Assembly (NCBI GenBank): GCA_045106875.1
Contig: JBGCFK010000216.1
Span: forward strand, 1-15,256
Direction of reading: 5' to 3'
DNA length: 15,256 nucleotides
Source: Thermohalobaculum sp045106875
GTDB taxonomy: Bacteria > Pseudomonadota > Alphaproteobacteria > Rhodobacterales > Rhodobacteraceae
The position numbers were made by a program, and so were the translations under genes. Under the pieces are notes generated by a model that was not told where the DNA came from, did no database searches, and worked only from the letters and a program-made list of their open reading frames with translations. The stretch's first letter is position 1; the number at the start of each line of letters is the position of its first letter. Shown in pieces: positions 1 to 9,303 of the stretch.

Positions 1-2
1 AG

Positions 3-200
3 GCTGCGCATGATGCGTTGAACGACGAACCCATGGTCGTGAACAGCCCTGTGCCCCCCGCTCGGCCCAAATTTTCCAGCGCGTTTGAAGCTCAGGTGCG
101 TGCGGCTGTCTCAAAGGCTGTTGCCGAGTACGACGAAGGCCATGAGTTGAGCGTGGTCGTGCCGTCCGAACGTCCACACACGCCTGTTAAAAACCCATAA
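3..200 (+). CDS. C-terminal part of an unidentified protein (start lies before the window)
   Basis: This frame is open from the left edge to a TAA stop and encodes 65 residues, so it is most simply the 3' end of a gene that begins outside the window. The visible tail has a Pro-rich stretch (PVPPARP), then an Ala/Val/Glu-rich segment likely to be helical (FEAQVRAAVSKAVAEYDEG), and ends in PVKNP. I recognise no domain or motif and see no membrane segment. An internal TTG at 18 or ATG at 33 could start a short independent gene, but neither has a convincing Shine-Dalgarno sequence. It runs in the same direction as parE, with 115 bases between. Function unknown. Confidence 0.45.
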   Translation, partial: AAHDALNDEPMVVNSPVPPARPKFSSAFEAQVRAAVSKAVAEYDEGHELSVVVPSERPHTPVKNP

Positions 201-233
201 GTCGTCTCTTAGGCGCGTTCTTACCACAACATC

Positions 234-263
234 TTGCGTTTACCCTTTGGCACCTGCGATAGT
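234..263 (+). promoter_or_regulatory. Possible sigma70-type promoter for parE
   Basis: TTGCGT (234-239) and GATAGT (258-263) are separated by 18 bases and lie 52 bases before the parE ATG. The match is partial and there is no further support. Transcription could equally read through from the upstream gene. Confidence 0.25.
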
Positions 264-278
264 GGAGGCTGGAGCAGG

Positions 279-326
279 ATGGATTCGGCAGCATGCCTTT
301 GGAACACACGCGCACATGAGCAGTGA
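279..326 (+). other. Possible 15-codon upstream ORF overlapping the parE start
   Basis: ATG at 279 is preceded by GGAGG (264-268) and GGAG (271-274). It opens a 15-codon frame (MDSAACLWNTRAHEQ) ending at TGA 324-326. The frame overlaps the parE ATG at 316 out of frame. The parE ATG itself has only a weak TTTGGA upstream, so ribosomes could reach parE by coupling through this short frame. This is inference from ribosome-binding-site quality only. The frame may be fortuitous. Confidence 0.2.
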
Positions 327-2295
327 CCTTTTCGCGGATGATGCCGCGGTCAAGAACTACGATGCCAGTTCGATCGAATCGCTGGAGGAGATGGAGGCCG
401 TTCGCCTGCGCCCCGGCATGTATATCGGTGGCACCGATGAACGTGCGTTGCACCACCTCGTGGCGGAAATCCTCGACAACTCGATGGACGAGGCTGTCGC
501 AGGCCATGCCAGCCGGATAGAGTTGGAGTTGCTCGCGGACGGGTCCTGCAAGGTTACTGACAATGGGCGTGGCATCCCCGTTGATCCACACCCCAAACAT
601 CCCGAGAAATCGGCGCTCGAGGTTGTGTTCACCAAGCTGCATGCAGGCGGCAAGTTCTCTGGGAAAAGCTATGAGACCTCGGGTGGTCTGCACGGGGTGG
701 GATCTTCAGTGGTCAATGCTCTGTCAGACCATCTGCGTGTCGAGGTTGCGCGCGGCAAGAAGATCTATGCACAGGAATTCTCACGTGGTCTTCCGATGGG
801 CAAGATCGCCGAGATCGGTCAGACACAGAACCGGCGGGGAACGCAGGTGACCTTTCACCCGGACGCCCAGATCTTCGGGCCCTCCGCCCGGCTGAAACCG
901 GCGCGGCTGCACCGCATGGCCCGCTCGAAGGCGTATCTTTTTCGCGGCGTCGAGATCCGTTGGAAATGCGACCCGTCGCTGCTGGGCGAGAAAGACGAGA
1001 CGCCTGCCGAAGATACGTTTCGCTTTCCCGGCGGATTGGCAGACTACCTGACGCATACGCTGGGCTCTACCGAGTTCTTCGGGGAAGCGCCATTCTCGGG
1101 CAAGGTCGACTTCAAGGACCGCTTCCAGAACGACACGGTTGGCTCGGTCGAATGGGCCGTTGCCTGGACGCCAATGCGCGACGGCGCGTGCTCCAGCTAT
1201 TGCAACACCATCCCAACGCCCGAAGGCGGCACGCACGAACAGGGCTTTTGGGCGGCCATAACCAAGGGCATCCGTGCGCACGGAGAACTGATCGGCAACA
1301 AGAAGGTCGCTCAGGTCACGCGGGACGATGTGCAGGGGCAGGCCGTAGCGATGATCTCGGCCTTCATTCGGGAACCTGAATTCGTTGGACAGACCAAGGA
1401 CCGGCTGGCCACGACCGAGGCCGCGCGGCTGGTCGAGGCATCTGTCCGCGACCGCATTGACACCTGGCTGGCTGGCGATCCGAAAACTGCGGTGGCGATC
1501 CTAGACTACATGGTGCTGCGCGCCGAAGAACGTCTGCGTCGCCGTCAGGAAAAGGAAACCAGCCGCAAGTCCGCCACGAAGAAGCTGCGCCTGCCTGGCA
1601 AGCTGGCCGATTGCTCGGACGCGACACGCACCGGCTCCGAGATCTTTCTGGTCGAGGGTGACAGCGCTGGCGGCTCGGCCAAACAGGCGCGCAACCGGCG
1701 TACACAGGCGGTGCTGCCGCTGAGAGGCAAGATCCTAAATGTGCTTGGCGCTGCCTCGTCCAAGCTGAACCAGAACCAGGAGCTTGCGGATCTGATGCAG
1801 GCGCTGGGCGTGCAGGCGGGCACCAAGTACAACAACGACGACCTGCGATACGAGAAGGTCATCATCATGACGGACGCGGATGTCGATGGCGCACATATTG
1901 CGGCGCTGTTGATGACGTTCTTCTTCACACAGATGCGCCCGATGCTGGACGCAGGCCATCTTTATCTGGCCGCTCCGCCCCTTTATCGGCTGACCCAAGG
2001 CACAAAGACGGTCTACGCGCAGGACGATGCCGAAAAAGATACGTTGATGGAGAAGGGACTTGGCGGCAAAGGCAAGATTGAGCTTGGCCGCTTCAAGGGT
2101 CTGGGGGAGATGATGCCCAAGCAGCTGAAAGAAACCACGATGGATCCGGGCACACGTCAGCTTATCCGTGTTTCGATCGCTGATGACGAGGGCGATACCG
2201 GCGACCTGGTCGAGCGTTTGATGGGCAAGAAGCCCGAAATGCGGTTTCAGTTCATTCAGGAAAACGCCCGCTTCGCCGAAGATCTGGATATCTGA
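316..2295 (+). CDS. parE: DNA topoisomerase IV subunit B (ParE)
   Basis: This 659-aa protein is the ATPase subunit of topoisomerase IV. With ParC it uses ATP to pass one duplex through another, decatenating sister chromosomes. The N-terminal GHKL ATPase has Glu51 in EILDNSMDEA, Asp82 in DNGRGIP and the ATP lid GGLHGVGSSVVNA (123-135). The transducer domain follows. The TOPRIM domain carries EGDSAGGSAKQARNR (447-461, Glu447), PLRGKILN (468-475) and TDADVDGAH (519-527; Asp520, Asp522 and Asp524 bind Mg). The C-terminal GRFKGLGEM and ENARFAEDLDI are typical. At 659 residues it has ParE length and lacks the insertion of the roughly 800-aa GyrB. I chose ATG 316 because the product then begins MSSDLFADD directly before the conserved YDASSIE. 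A TTG at 247 would add 23 unconserved residues. ParC is not in the window. Confidence 0.96.
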   Translation: MSSDLFADDAAVKNYDASSIESLEEMEAVRLRPGMYIGGTDERALHHLVAEILDNSMDEAVAGHASRIELELLADGSCKVTDNGRGIPVDPHPKHPEKSALEVVFTKLHAGGKFSGKSYETSGGLHGVGSSVVNALSDHLRVEVARGKKIYAQEFSRGLPMGKIAEIGQTQNRRGTQVTFHPDAQIFGPSARLKPARLHRMARSKAYLFRGVEIRWKCDPSLLGEKDETPAEDTFRFPGGLADYLTHTLGSTEFFGEAPFSGKVDFKDRFQNDTVGSVEWAVAWTPMRDGACSSYCNTIPTPEGGTHEQGFWAAITKGIRAHGELIGNKKVAQVTRDDVQGQAVAMISAFIREPEFVGQTKDRLATTEAARLVEASVRDRIDTWLAGDPKTAVAILDYMVLRAEERLRRRQEKETSRKSATKKLRLPGKLADCSDATRTGSEIFLVEGDSAGGSAKQARNRRTQAVLPLRGKILNVLGAASSKLNQNQELADLMQALGVQAGTKYNNDDLRYEKVIIMTDADVDGAHIAALLMTFFFTQMRPMLDAGHLYLAAPPLYRLTQGTKTVYAQDDAEKDTLMEKGLGGKGKIELGRFKGLGEMMPKQLKETTMDPGTRQLIRVSIADDEGDTGDLVERLMGKKPEMRFQFIQENARFAEDLDI

Positions 2296-2318
2296 CGAGA
2301 ACAAACAAAACCGAACTG

Positions 2319-2924
2319 TCAGGCGCAGGCTTCTTCCGTGTAGCTGTAGCTCTCCATCCCGATGTCGCCTGTCCACCGCCATGCGGCCAGAAACCCGGTA
2401 TGCGTGCTGCGGCTTTGATGTTCGACCATCGACGGGTGATGTGCAGAGCCTCCCGGCCCAAGCGTGTACCAGCCCTCGGGAGGCAGCCGCCATTCTCCGT
2501 GCCCGGCCAGCATCACAAACGTCTCTTCTGCCGCATGCGTGCGTGTTGCGTAATCGACCCCTGCACTTTGCCCGAAGAGGCCGACTTTGCAGCTGTCGCT
2601 ATACAGTAGCCCCTTTGGCCCGAGGATCTGGCAGGACATCATGGTGGTAGCGATCTCGTCGGGAATGCTCCCTTCCTCCAGGCCCGGATGATACCATGGC
2701 AGCCTGTCCCAAATGGCAGAGACCATGTGGGCTATCGGGTGCGGCTCGCTCTTGTCGCAGAATGTCTGCATCGAGCGGTCGGGCCTGCTCAAATGATCAG
2801 GCTCCCGCAGAGGATCGTTTCGGTGATCTCTCAGCGCCGCCGCGGCCTCTGCCCCGCCCGGTCGTCCTTCCGCAGCATAAAGGTCCGCCAGCGCATCCAC
2901 CAGCGCGCGCAATGCTTCGGCCAT
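2319..2924 (-). CDS. DMSP-lyase-family cupin protein (DddQ-like), active-site Tyr replaced by Phe
   Basis: This 201-aa protein resembles the DMSP lyase family (DddQ/DddL/DddW type). Those metal-dependent cupins split dimethylsulfoniopropionate into DMS and acrylate. An N-terminal helical part (1-75) precedes the single cupin domain. Metal-binding candidates are His130 and Glu134 in THAAEETFVMLAG and His169 in HHPSMVEH, spaced almost as His125, Glu129 and His163 of DddQ (numbers recalled). Tyr125 matches DddQ Tyr120. The catalytic and metal-linked Tyr131 of DddQ is Phe136 here, so true DMSP lyase activity is uncertain. No signal peptide is seen. The ATG has AAGGGG about nine bases upstream. 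The gene sits 112 bases after the purL stop in the same orientation and converges on parE with a 23-base gap. No other DMSP gene is nearby. It may be a family member with another substrate. Confidence 0.75.
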   Translation of the reverse strand: MAEALRALVDALADLYAAEGRPGGAEAAAALRDHRNDPLREPDHLSRPDRSMQTFCDKSEPHPIAHMVSAIWDRLPWYHPGLEEGSIPDEIATTMMSCQILGPKGLLYSDSCKVGLFGQSAGVDYATRTHAAEETFVMLAGHGEWRLPPEGWYTLGPGGSAHHPSMVEHQSRSTHTGFLAAWRWTGDIGMESYSYTEEACA

Positions 2925-3006
2925 CCTGATATCCCCTTGGTTTTTCTTTCAACCATTGGCAAAGCCGGTGGGATTTCTGTTCTTGGCGCGACAAATTGTG
3001 CCGCAG

Positions 3007-3020
3007 TTGTGGTGTCACAA
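3007..3020 (-). promoter_or_regulatory. Short dyad upstream of the DMSP-lyase-like gene
   Basis: TTGTG (3007-3011) and CACAA (3016-3020) form a perfect 5-bp inverted repeat with a 4-base gap, 83 bases before the ATG. A further TTGTG stands at 2996-3000. The shape fits a small dimeric regulator site, but arms this short occur by chance and no regulator is identified. Confidence 0.2.
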
Positions 3021-3036
3021 GTCCGGAGGGGTTTGG

Positions 3037-5238
<2,202 letters not shown>

Positions 5239-5292
5239 GCGGCGCTCCGGTCTGGATCTTCGCGTGCTGAGTATCCCATTCGGCTGCGCGCT

Positions 5293-5361
5293 GAAAGAGG
5301 CCGGATGCGGGAAGAGGCCAGATACTCGAAGTGGCGAGACTCATGAAGAGACCAGACGCAG
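5293..5361. repeat. Four degenerate 17-bp tandem repeats upstream of purL
   Basis: Units start at 5294, 5311, 5328 and 5345: AAAGAGGCCGGATGCGG, GAAGAGGCCAGATACTC, GAAGTGGCGAGACTCAT and GAAGAGACCAGACGCAG. The first ten to twelve bases follow the consensus GAAGAGGCCAGA with one to three changes, and the last few vary. The array fills about half of the 132-base gap between the purL start and the stop of the secreted-protein gene. It may be a multi-copy regulatory site or a decaying minisatellite. No function can be read from sequence. Confidence 0.6.
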
Positions 5362-5370
5362 GCGCTCAGA

Positions 5371-5817
5371 TCATTTGTATCTGTCTTTCCAAGCTTGCGT
5401 GATCTTCTGCGATTTGTCGTCGAACATCAGGATAATGCGCTGTGCAAGGAAACGCCCATCCGTGGGCTGATCACTCGAATGCAGGACCAAAGTTGCTCGC
5501 GTCCCGCCCGAGTTGCCATGGGTGCAAGTGATAACTGCGTCATGCCCCCCATTGATCCCATCTGCATATGCAACCCAGCTTGTGACACTGATCTGACTGA
5601 TCCGGGCCTCCCCCAACAGTGCATGAAATGTCTCGTTGGCCGCTTCCACACAGTGGCGTTCAAGGTGCAGACGTCCGAGGTCAACGACTTGCCAGTTCGT
5701 CGCATGGGCGCTGGTGGCAAACAGTACGCAAACCGCAAGTATCACAGCACGCGTCTTGGCGCGTATGTGGGCCCGTGTGTCTGCCCATATCTCAGTCCGT
5801 GTGTTGGTAGGTGTCAT
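5371..5817 (-). CDS. Small secreted protein of unknown function
   Basis: This 148-aa protein has an Arg-rich N-terminus, a hydrophobic core (VILAVCVLFATSA, about 25-37) and a likely signal-peptidase I site AHA|T after residue 39. The mature protein would be about 109 residues in the periplasm. It holds two Cys (56 and 98) that could form a disulfide. I recognise no family. The ATG at 5817 follows a strong GGGGGAAG. An upstream in-frame extension to 5904 lacks such a site. Residues 5-28 consist of three octapeptide repeats of the form xTRxxIxA (NTRTEIWA, DTRAHIRA, KTRAVILA), an unusually long repetitive leader to a signal peptide. It is transcribed toward purL, with 132 bases between, and divergently from the transporter gene at 5991. 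Confidence 0.7.
   Translation of the reverse strand: MTPTNTRTEIWADTRAHIRAKTRAVILAVCVLFATSAHATNWQVVDLGRLHLERHCVEAANETFHALLGEARISQISVTSWVAYADGINGGHDAVITCTHGNSGGTRATLVLHSSDQPTDGRFLAQRIILMFDDKSQKITQAWKDRYK
5734..5805 (-). repeat. Three 24-bp in-frame repeats in the secreted-protein gene
   Basis: Three consecutive 24-base units on the minus strand (5805-5782, 5781-5758, 5757-5734) encode NTRTEIWA, DTRAHIRA and KTRAVILA. Units one and two share ACACGG and ATA at the same phase. The third is more diverged and runs into the signal-peptide core. Confidence 0.55.
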
Positions 5818-5990
5818 GCTTCCCCCGCTCACGCAGCAATATGCGCGGGGCGTGGTTAAGGTTGGGCAAACGGATGTGCGTTGCATTGCTACGCGACTGC
5901 CCATAGCAGAGCATAGTCGGCGCGCATTCAGTCATCGCGTCCAGAGGGCCAGGGGGCGCGCGCATCACCACCGCCGAAACATCCGAGTTC

Positions 5991-6881
5991 GTGCCCCGCC
6001 CATGGCTTGGCTTGCTGGGCGGCGCAGTTGCTGTACTGATCTGGTCAGGCTGGATTGCAGCCACGCGCTATGCGGTCAGCGATGGCGGTGGCAACGCAAC
6101 CGATCCGCTCGTCCTTGCGATGTGCCGAGCCGGACTGCCGGCCCTGGTACTGGCGCCCGTGATCTTTCGACGCGGGCTGTTGCCAGCTGGCGCACGCCTG
6201 GGCCCCTTGATCCTCATGTCGATCGGCTGGGGGGCTCCTTTCACCTTCTTCGTTGGGGAGGGGTTGAAGAACGTGCCCGCCAGCCTGTTCGGTCCGCTGG
6301 TGCCCGGCATGGCACCGATCATCGTCACCTTTCTGGCATGGGCGATTTTCCGGGACCGCCCAACGCGGCAATTCATCTGGGGGCTCGTCCTGATCGGCGG
6401 TGCGATGGCCGTAATCCTTGGTGAGTGGTTATGGCATAGCGATTTTGCGGCGCTTGGCGGTGCTCCGTTCCTGCTGATGTCCAGCCTTGGGATATCCGTC
6501 TATACGGTCATGTTCCGTGCGAGCGGCCTGAACGCGGTCGAAGCGACGGCCTATATCAGCTTGTATTCCATACCCATTCTGCTGATTTGGTTCCTGCTGA
6601 CGCCTGAAGCTGTTGCTGGCATTACCGCTGCAGAATGGGGCTTCCATGCGGTTACCCAAGGCCTTCTGACCGGAGTTGGTGCAGTTCTGGCATATGGATT
6701 GGCAGTGCGCCATCTGGGAGCGGCGCGCGGATCGACAGCGAACGCGTTGGTGCCGGTTTGTGCGGCACTGGTGGGCACATGGTTGCTGGCGGAGAGTTTG
6801 ACACCTCTGGAATGGGGCGCTGTGGTTGCTGCCTCGCTGGGTGTTGCTGTTGTGAACGGAGTCTTTTCAAGGCGGGTCTAA
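5991..6881 (+). CDS. EamA/DMT-superfamily transporter (first copy)
   Basis: This 296-aa inner-membrane protein has about ten hydrophobic segments arranged as two EamA repeats (roughly 5-138 and 150-292), the normal plan and length of drug/metabolite transporters. Each half has the typical late-repeat pattern: FGPLVPGMAPIIVTFLAW before FRDRPT in the first, and NALVPVCAALVGTWLLAESL in the second. Substrate cannot be predicted. Members export amino acids, metabolites or drugs. The start is GTG at 5991. No ATG, GTG or TTG lies further upstream in this frame, and later starts would remove the first membrane helix, although the Shine-Dalgarno is weak. It is divergent from the secreted-protein gene (173-base gap) and convergent with the PLP-enzyme gene. 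It is not a close copy of the second EamA gene at the right of the window. Confidence 0.85.
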   Translation: MPRPWLGLLGGAVAVLIWSGWIAATRYAVSDGGGNATDPLVLAMCRAGLPALVLAPVIFRRGLLPAGARLGPLILMSIGWGAPFTFFVGEGLKNVPASLFGPLVPGMAPIIVTFLAWAIFRDRPTRQFIWGLVLIGGAMAVILGEWLWHSDFAALGGAPFLLMSSLGISVYTVMFRASGLNAVEATAYISLYSIPILLIWFLLTPEAVAGITAAEWGFHAVTQGLLTGVGAVLAYGLAVRHLGAARGSTANALVPVCAALVGTWLLAESLTPLEWGAVVAASLGVAVVNGVFSRRV

Positions 6882-6885
6882 CTCA

Positions 6886-6931
6886 GCCGCGGGTCAACCT
6901 CGCGCCTCTTGAGATGACACGCGCCCGCGGC
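6886..6931. terminator. Inverted repeat between convergent genes, possible bidirectional terminator
   Basis: GCCGCGGG (6886-6893) and CCCGCGGC (6924-6931) are perfect 8-bp arms around a 30-base loop. They sit in the 87-base gap between two convergent stop codons. On + a T-rich run (TTTGTTCTTTT, from 6941) follows ten bases later. The loop is long for an intrinsic terminator. Confidence 0.3.
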
Positions 6932-6968
6932 AACGAGAGCTTTGTTCTTTTGGCAACGAGATCAGGCG

Positions 6969-8117
6969 TCAGAGCCCGGCAAGCGCCTGGTCAAGATCAG
7001 CGATCAGATCTTCGGCAGACTCGATACCGATGGACAGCCGGAGAAGGTCTCGCGGAACCGCCGAGTGAGGACCCTCGACAACGTAGCGATGCTCGATGAG
7101 GCTCTCCACGCCGCCCAAAGATGTCGCAGGCAGGAAGGTCTGTAGCTTGCGTACCACCTGACCCGCTGCCGCTTCTCCGCCTTTGGTGCGCAGCGACATC
7201 ATGGCGCCGAATCCTGACTCCATTTGACGCGAAGCGATCTGGTGGCCTGGATGATGGGGCAGCCCGGGATAAAGCACATGCGAGAGCGCCGGGTGGTTCT
7301 GCAAATGATCTGCGATAGTTTGCGCGTTCCTCGCTGCACTCGAGAAGCGCACCTCAAGCGTACGCATTCCCCGCAGCAGGAGCCAGGCCTCGAACGGCCC
7401 CATGATACCGCCCACCAGCTTGCGAATGTCCTTGAGCTCTGCCCAGTGTGCGTCATTTCGAGCCGTCACCAGTGCGCCGCCCATCACGTCCGAATGTCCG
7501 TTCAAGTACTTGGTGGCCGAGTGGAACACGATATCCGCACCGTGCTCGATGGGCCTGAGTGTCACCGGCGGTGTCACAGTTGAGTCAACACCAAGCCGCG
7601 CACCAGCCTTGTGCGCAATTTCGGCGCAGGCAGCTAGGTCAACGACATCCCACGTCGGGTTCAGCAGTCCCTCAACCCAAAGCATGGCTGTCTCGCCCGG
7701 GCGCATCGCGGCCTCGACCTCGGCGAGATCCGTCGGGTCAACCAGTGTCAGTCCGATCCCGCGCATCTCGGCCAGCCGGCGCAACCAGTCTTGCAACCCG
7801 TGATACATGACCACCGGCGCAACCACGTGTTGGCCTGCACGGAGTGGTTCGAACACAGCAGTCGCGGCAGCGAGGCCAGAGGCGAAGACCATGGCCCCCT
7901 CGCCGCCATCCAGATCCGTCAACAGGGCTTCGACTTCGTCCCAGGCAGGTGTGCCACCGCGTGCATAGCTTGAGGGTCCGACCAGCGCATAGTCCGCGTC
8001 CCTCGCGAATGTGGTAGAGTTGTGGATCGGTGGCACCACGCCGCGCGTTTGCGGATCTATGAAGTGCCCGGCCTGAGCCAGCATGGTCGCACGCGTCGGC
8101 TTTCGGTTGGTCGTCAT
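6969..8117 (-). CDS. Cystathionine beta-lyase / gamma-synthase family PLP enzyme
   Basis: This 382-aa cytoplasmic enzyme belongs to the Cys/Met-metabolism PLP-dependent family, fold type I. The PLP lysine is Lys203 in HSATKYLNGHSDVMGG. Phosphate and cofactor contacts are Tyr51 and Arg53 in SSYARGGTP, with Asp178 in GVDST pairing with the pyridine nitrogen and Tyr105 in MYHGL stacking on the ring. Length is normal for the family. Sequence alone does not separate cystathionine beta-lyase (cystathionine to homocysteine, pyruvate and ammonia) from gamma-synthase or gamma-lyase, so I give no symbol. The family's usual VDNT is VDST here. The start is ATG 8117 with AAAGG nine bases upstream, only 15 bases after the stop of the lipoprotein gene, so it is probably the last gene of the purS operon. 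No SAM riboswitch was seen. Confidence 0.85.
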   Translation of the reverse strand: MTTNRKPTRATMLAQAGHFIDPQTRGVVPPIHNSTTFARDADYALVGPSSYARGGTPAWDEVEALLTDLDGGEGAMVFASGLAAATAVFEPLRAGQHVVAPVVMYHGLQDWLRRLAEMRGIGLTLVDPTDLAEVEAAMRPGETAMLWVEGLLNPTWDVVDLAACAEIAHKAGARLGVDSTVTPPVTLRPIEHGADIVFHSATKYLNGHSDVMGGALVTARNDAHWAELKDIRKLVGGIMGPFEAWLLLRGMRTLEVRFSSAARNAQTIADHLQNHPALSHVLYPGLPHHPGHQIASRQMESGFGAMMSLRTKGGEAAAGQVVRKLQTFLPATSLGGVESLIEHRYVVEGPHSAVPRDLLRLSIGIESAEDLIADLDQALAGL

Positions 8118-8132
8118 GCTCAGTGCCTTTGT

Positions 8133-8540
8133 TCAGACTATCGGAGGGCAGCGGGTCTCGCCAGTGCGTGCGGCGATATCCAGTGTCTCGATCAAGCGGC
8201 GGCGTTGTACCGGGTCCCGCAGTGCCGTCCCTGTCAGCTTCCACCGTGATCGCGCACCCTTGAGGCCGATGTAGTCAGCGGCGACCAGCAGATACCGTTC
8301 GCCCACGATCTCGACATTGCCGCCGGGCTTCACAATGAGCTGCGCGCCGCGCACCACCCCGTCCAACCAGCAGCTTGCCGCAAGGTAGTGGATCAGGTCG
8401 CGCGCGGGCTGGCCTGTCTTTGAGACAAGCACCACCACTGACTCTGCCTCTTGCGGATAGCGGACCTTTGCAGGTTGCGGCGCAGGCATGTTGGCACAGG
8501 CGGTGACGGCCATCAGAATGGCGAGGATCGCAAAGCGCAT
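8133..8540 (-). CDS. Small lipoprotein of unknown function, coupled to purQ
   Basis: This 135-aa protein begins MRFAILAILMAVTAC, a short signal with lipobox VTA|C (lipid-modified Cys15). Ala follows the Cys, which fits outer-membrane sorting by Lol. Two further Cys (57 and 131) could form a disulfide. The mature part is about 120 residues of mixed beta/alpha character without a motif I recognise. Its ATG shares the A of the purQ stop (TGATG, one-base overlap), and GGAG stands about eight bases before it inside purQ, so its translation is very likely coupled to purQ. The next gene starts 15 bases after its stop. Why an envelope lipoprotein is tied to a purine enzyme is unclear. No function assigned. 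Confidence 0.75.
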   Translation of the reverse strand: MRFAILAILMAVTACANMPAPQPAKVRYPQEAESVVVLVSKTGQPARDLIHYLAASCWLDGVVRGAQLIVKPGGNVEIVGERYLLVAADYIGLKGARSRWKLTGTALRDPVQRRRLIETLDIAARTGETRCPPIV

Positions 8541-9232
8541 CAGGCGGTCTCCATCGACTTGGCGAGACTTTCAAAGAGCTGGGCACCGTCCGTTCCGCCA
8601 AGGCGCGGATCATTCAGTCGCTCCGGGTGAGGCATCATGCCAAGCACGCGGCGGTTCTCCGACAGGACGCCGGCGATATCGTCCATAGCCCCATTCGGAT
8701 TGCCGCCCATGGTGCCATCCGGCTGGCAATATGTGAACGCCACCCGGTCATCGCCGTGCAGCCGTCCACGAGTGGTATCGTCGACAATGTAATTGCCCTC
8801 GTGATGAGCCACGGGCACACGGATTACACCACCATTCCCGTAGGCTTGGGTGAAGGGACTGTCCGTTGTACGAACCTTCAAGTGCACATCACGGCACACA
8901 AACTTGAGCCCGGCATTCTGCATCAGCACACCCGGTAGCAGACCGGTCTCACAGAGCACCTGGAAGCCGTTGCAGACGCCAAGCACATGCCCGCCTCTTC
9001 TGGCGAACTCGACCACGGCACCCATGATCGGCGAGCGGGCGGCGATCGCGCCGCAGCGCAAATAGTCGCCGAACGAGAACCCGCCGGGGATCGCCACAAC
9101 ATCCAGCCGCGCGGGGAGGGAGGCGTCCTTGTGCCAGACCATGTGCGCTTTCTGGCCCGCAGCGCGCTCCAGCCCAACGGCCATGTCACGGTCGCAGTTC
9201 GATCCGGGGAATACGATGACGGCTGATTTCAT
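8540..9232 (-). CDS. purQ: Phosphoribosylformylglycinamidine synthase subunit PurQ (glutaminase)
   Basis: This 230-aa class I glutamine amidotransferase subunit of FGAM synthase hydrolyses glutamine and passes ammonia to PurL. The triad is Cys87 in GVCNGFQVL with His202 and Glu204 in PHPER. The N-terminal VIVFPGSNCDRD and IPGGFSFGDYLRCGA are hallmark PurQ motifs. Length matches the stand-alone PurQ family (about 220-230 aa). The start is ATG 9232 with a perfect AGGAGG seven bases upstream. An in-frame extension to 9307 is not conserved. It lies 71 bases downstream of the DUF3592-like gene and overlaps the lipoprotein start by one base. It works with PurS and PurL in this window. Confidence 0.97.
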   Translation of the reverse strand: MKSAVIVFPGSNCDRDMAVGLERAAGQKAHMVWHKDASLPARLDVVAIPGGFSFGDYLRCGAIAARSPIMGAVVEFARRGGHVLGVCNGFQVLCETGLLPGVLMQNAGLKFVCRDVHLKVRTTDSPFTQAYGNGGVIRVPVAHHEGNYIVDDTTRGRLHGDDRVAFTYCQPDGTMGGNPNGAMDDIAGVLSENRRVLGMMPHPERLNDPRLGGTDGAQLFESLAKSMETA

Positions 9233-9303
9233 GTGCGGCCTCCTGACGTTGGTACCTGCATAAGGTGGAAGAGCCGTGCTTGCGAGTGAGAAAACACGTG
9301 GTT

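Noticed and set aside
1735..2493. Long minus-strand frame (252 codons) antisense to parE
   Set aside because: It overlaps the well-supported parE and the DMSP-lyase-like gene, has no domain or ribosome-binding site, and is the usual by-product of high GC.
5636..6424. 262-codon plus-strand frame overlapping the secreted protein and the EamA gene
   Set aside because: The translation is rich in Arg, Trp and Cys with no membrane pattern, while the overlapping frames carry a signal peptide and ten TM helices.
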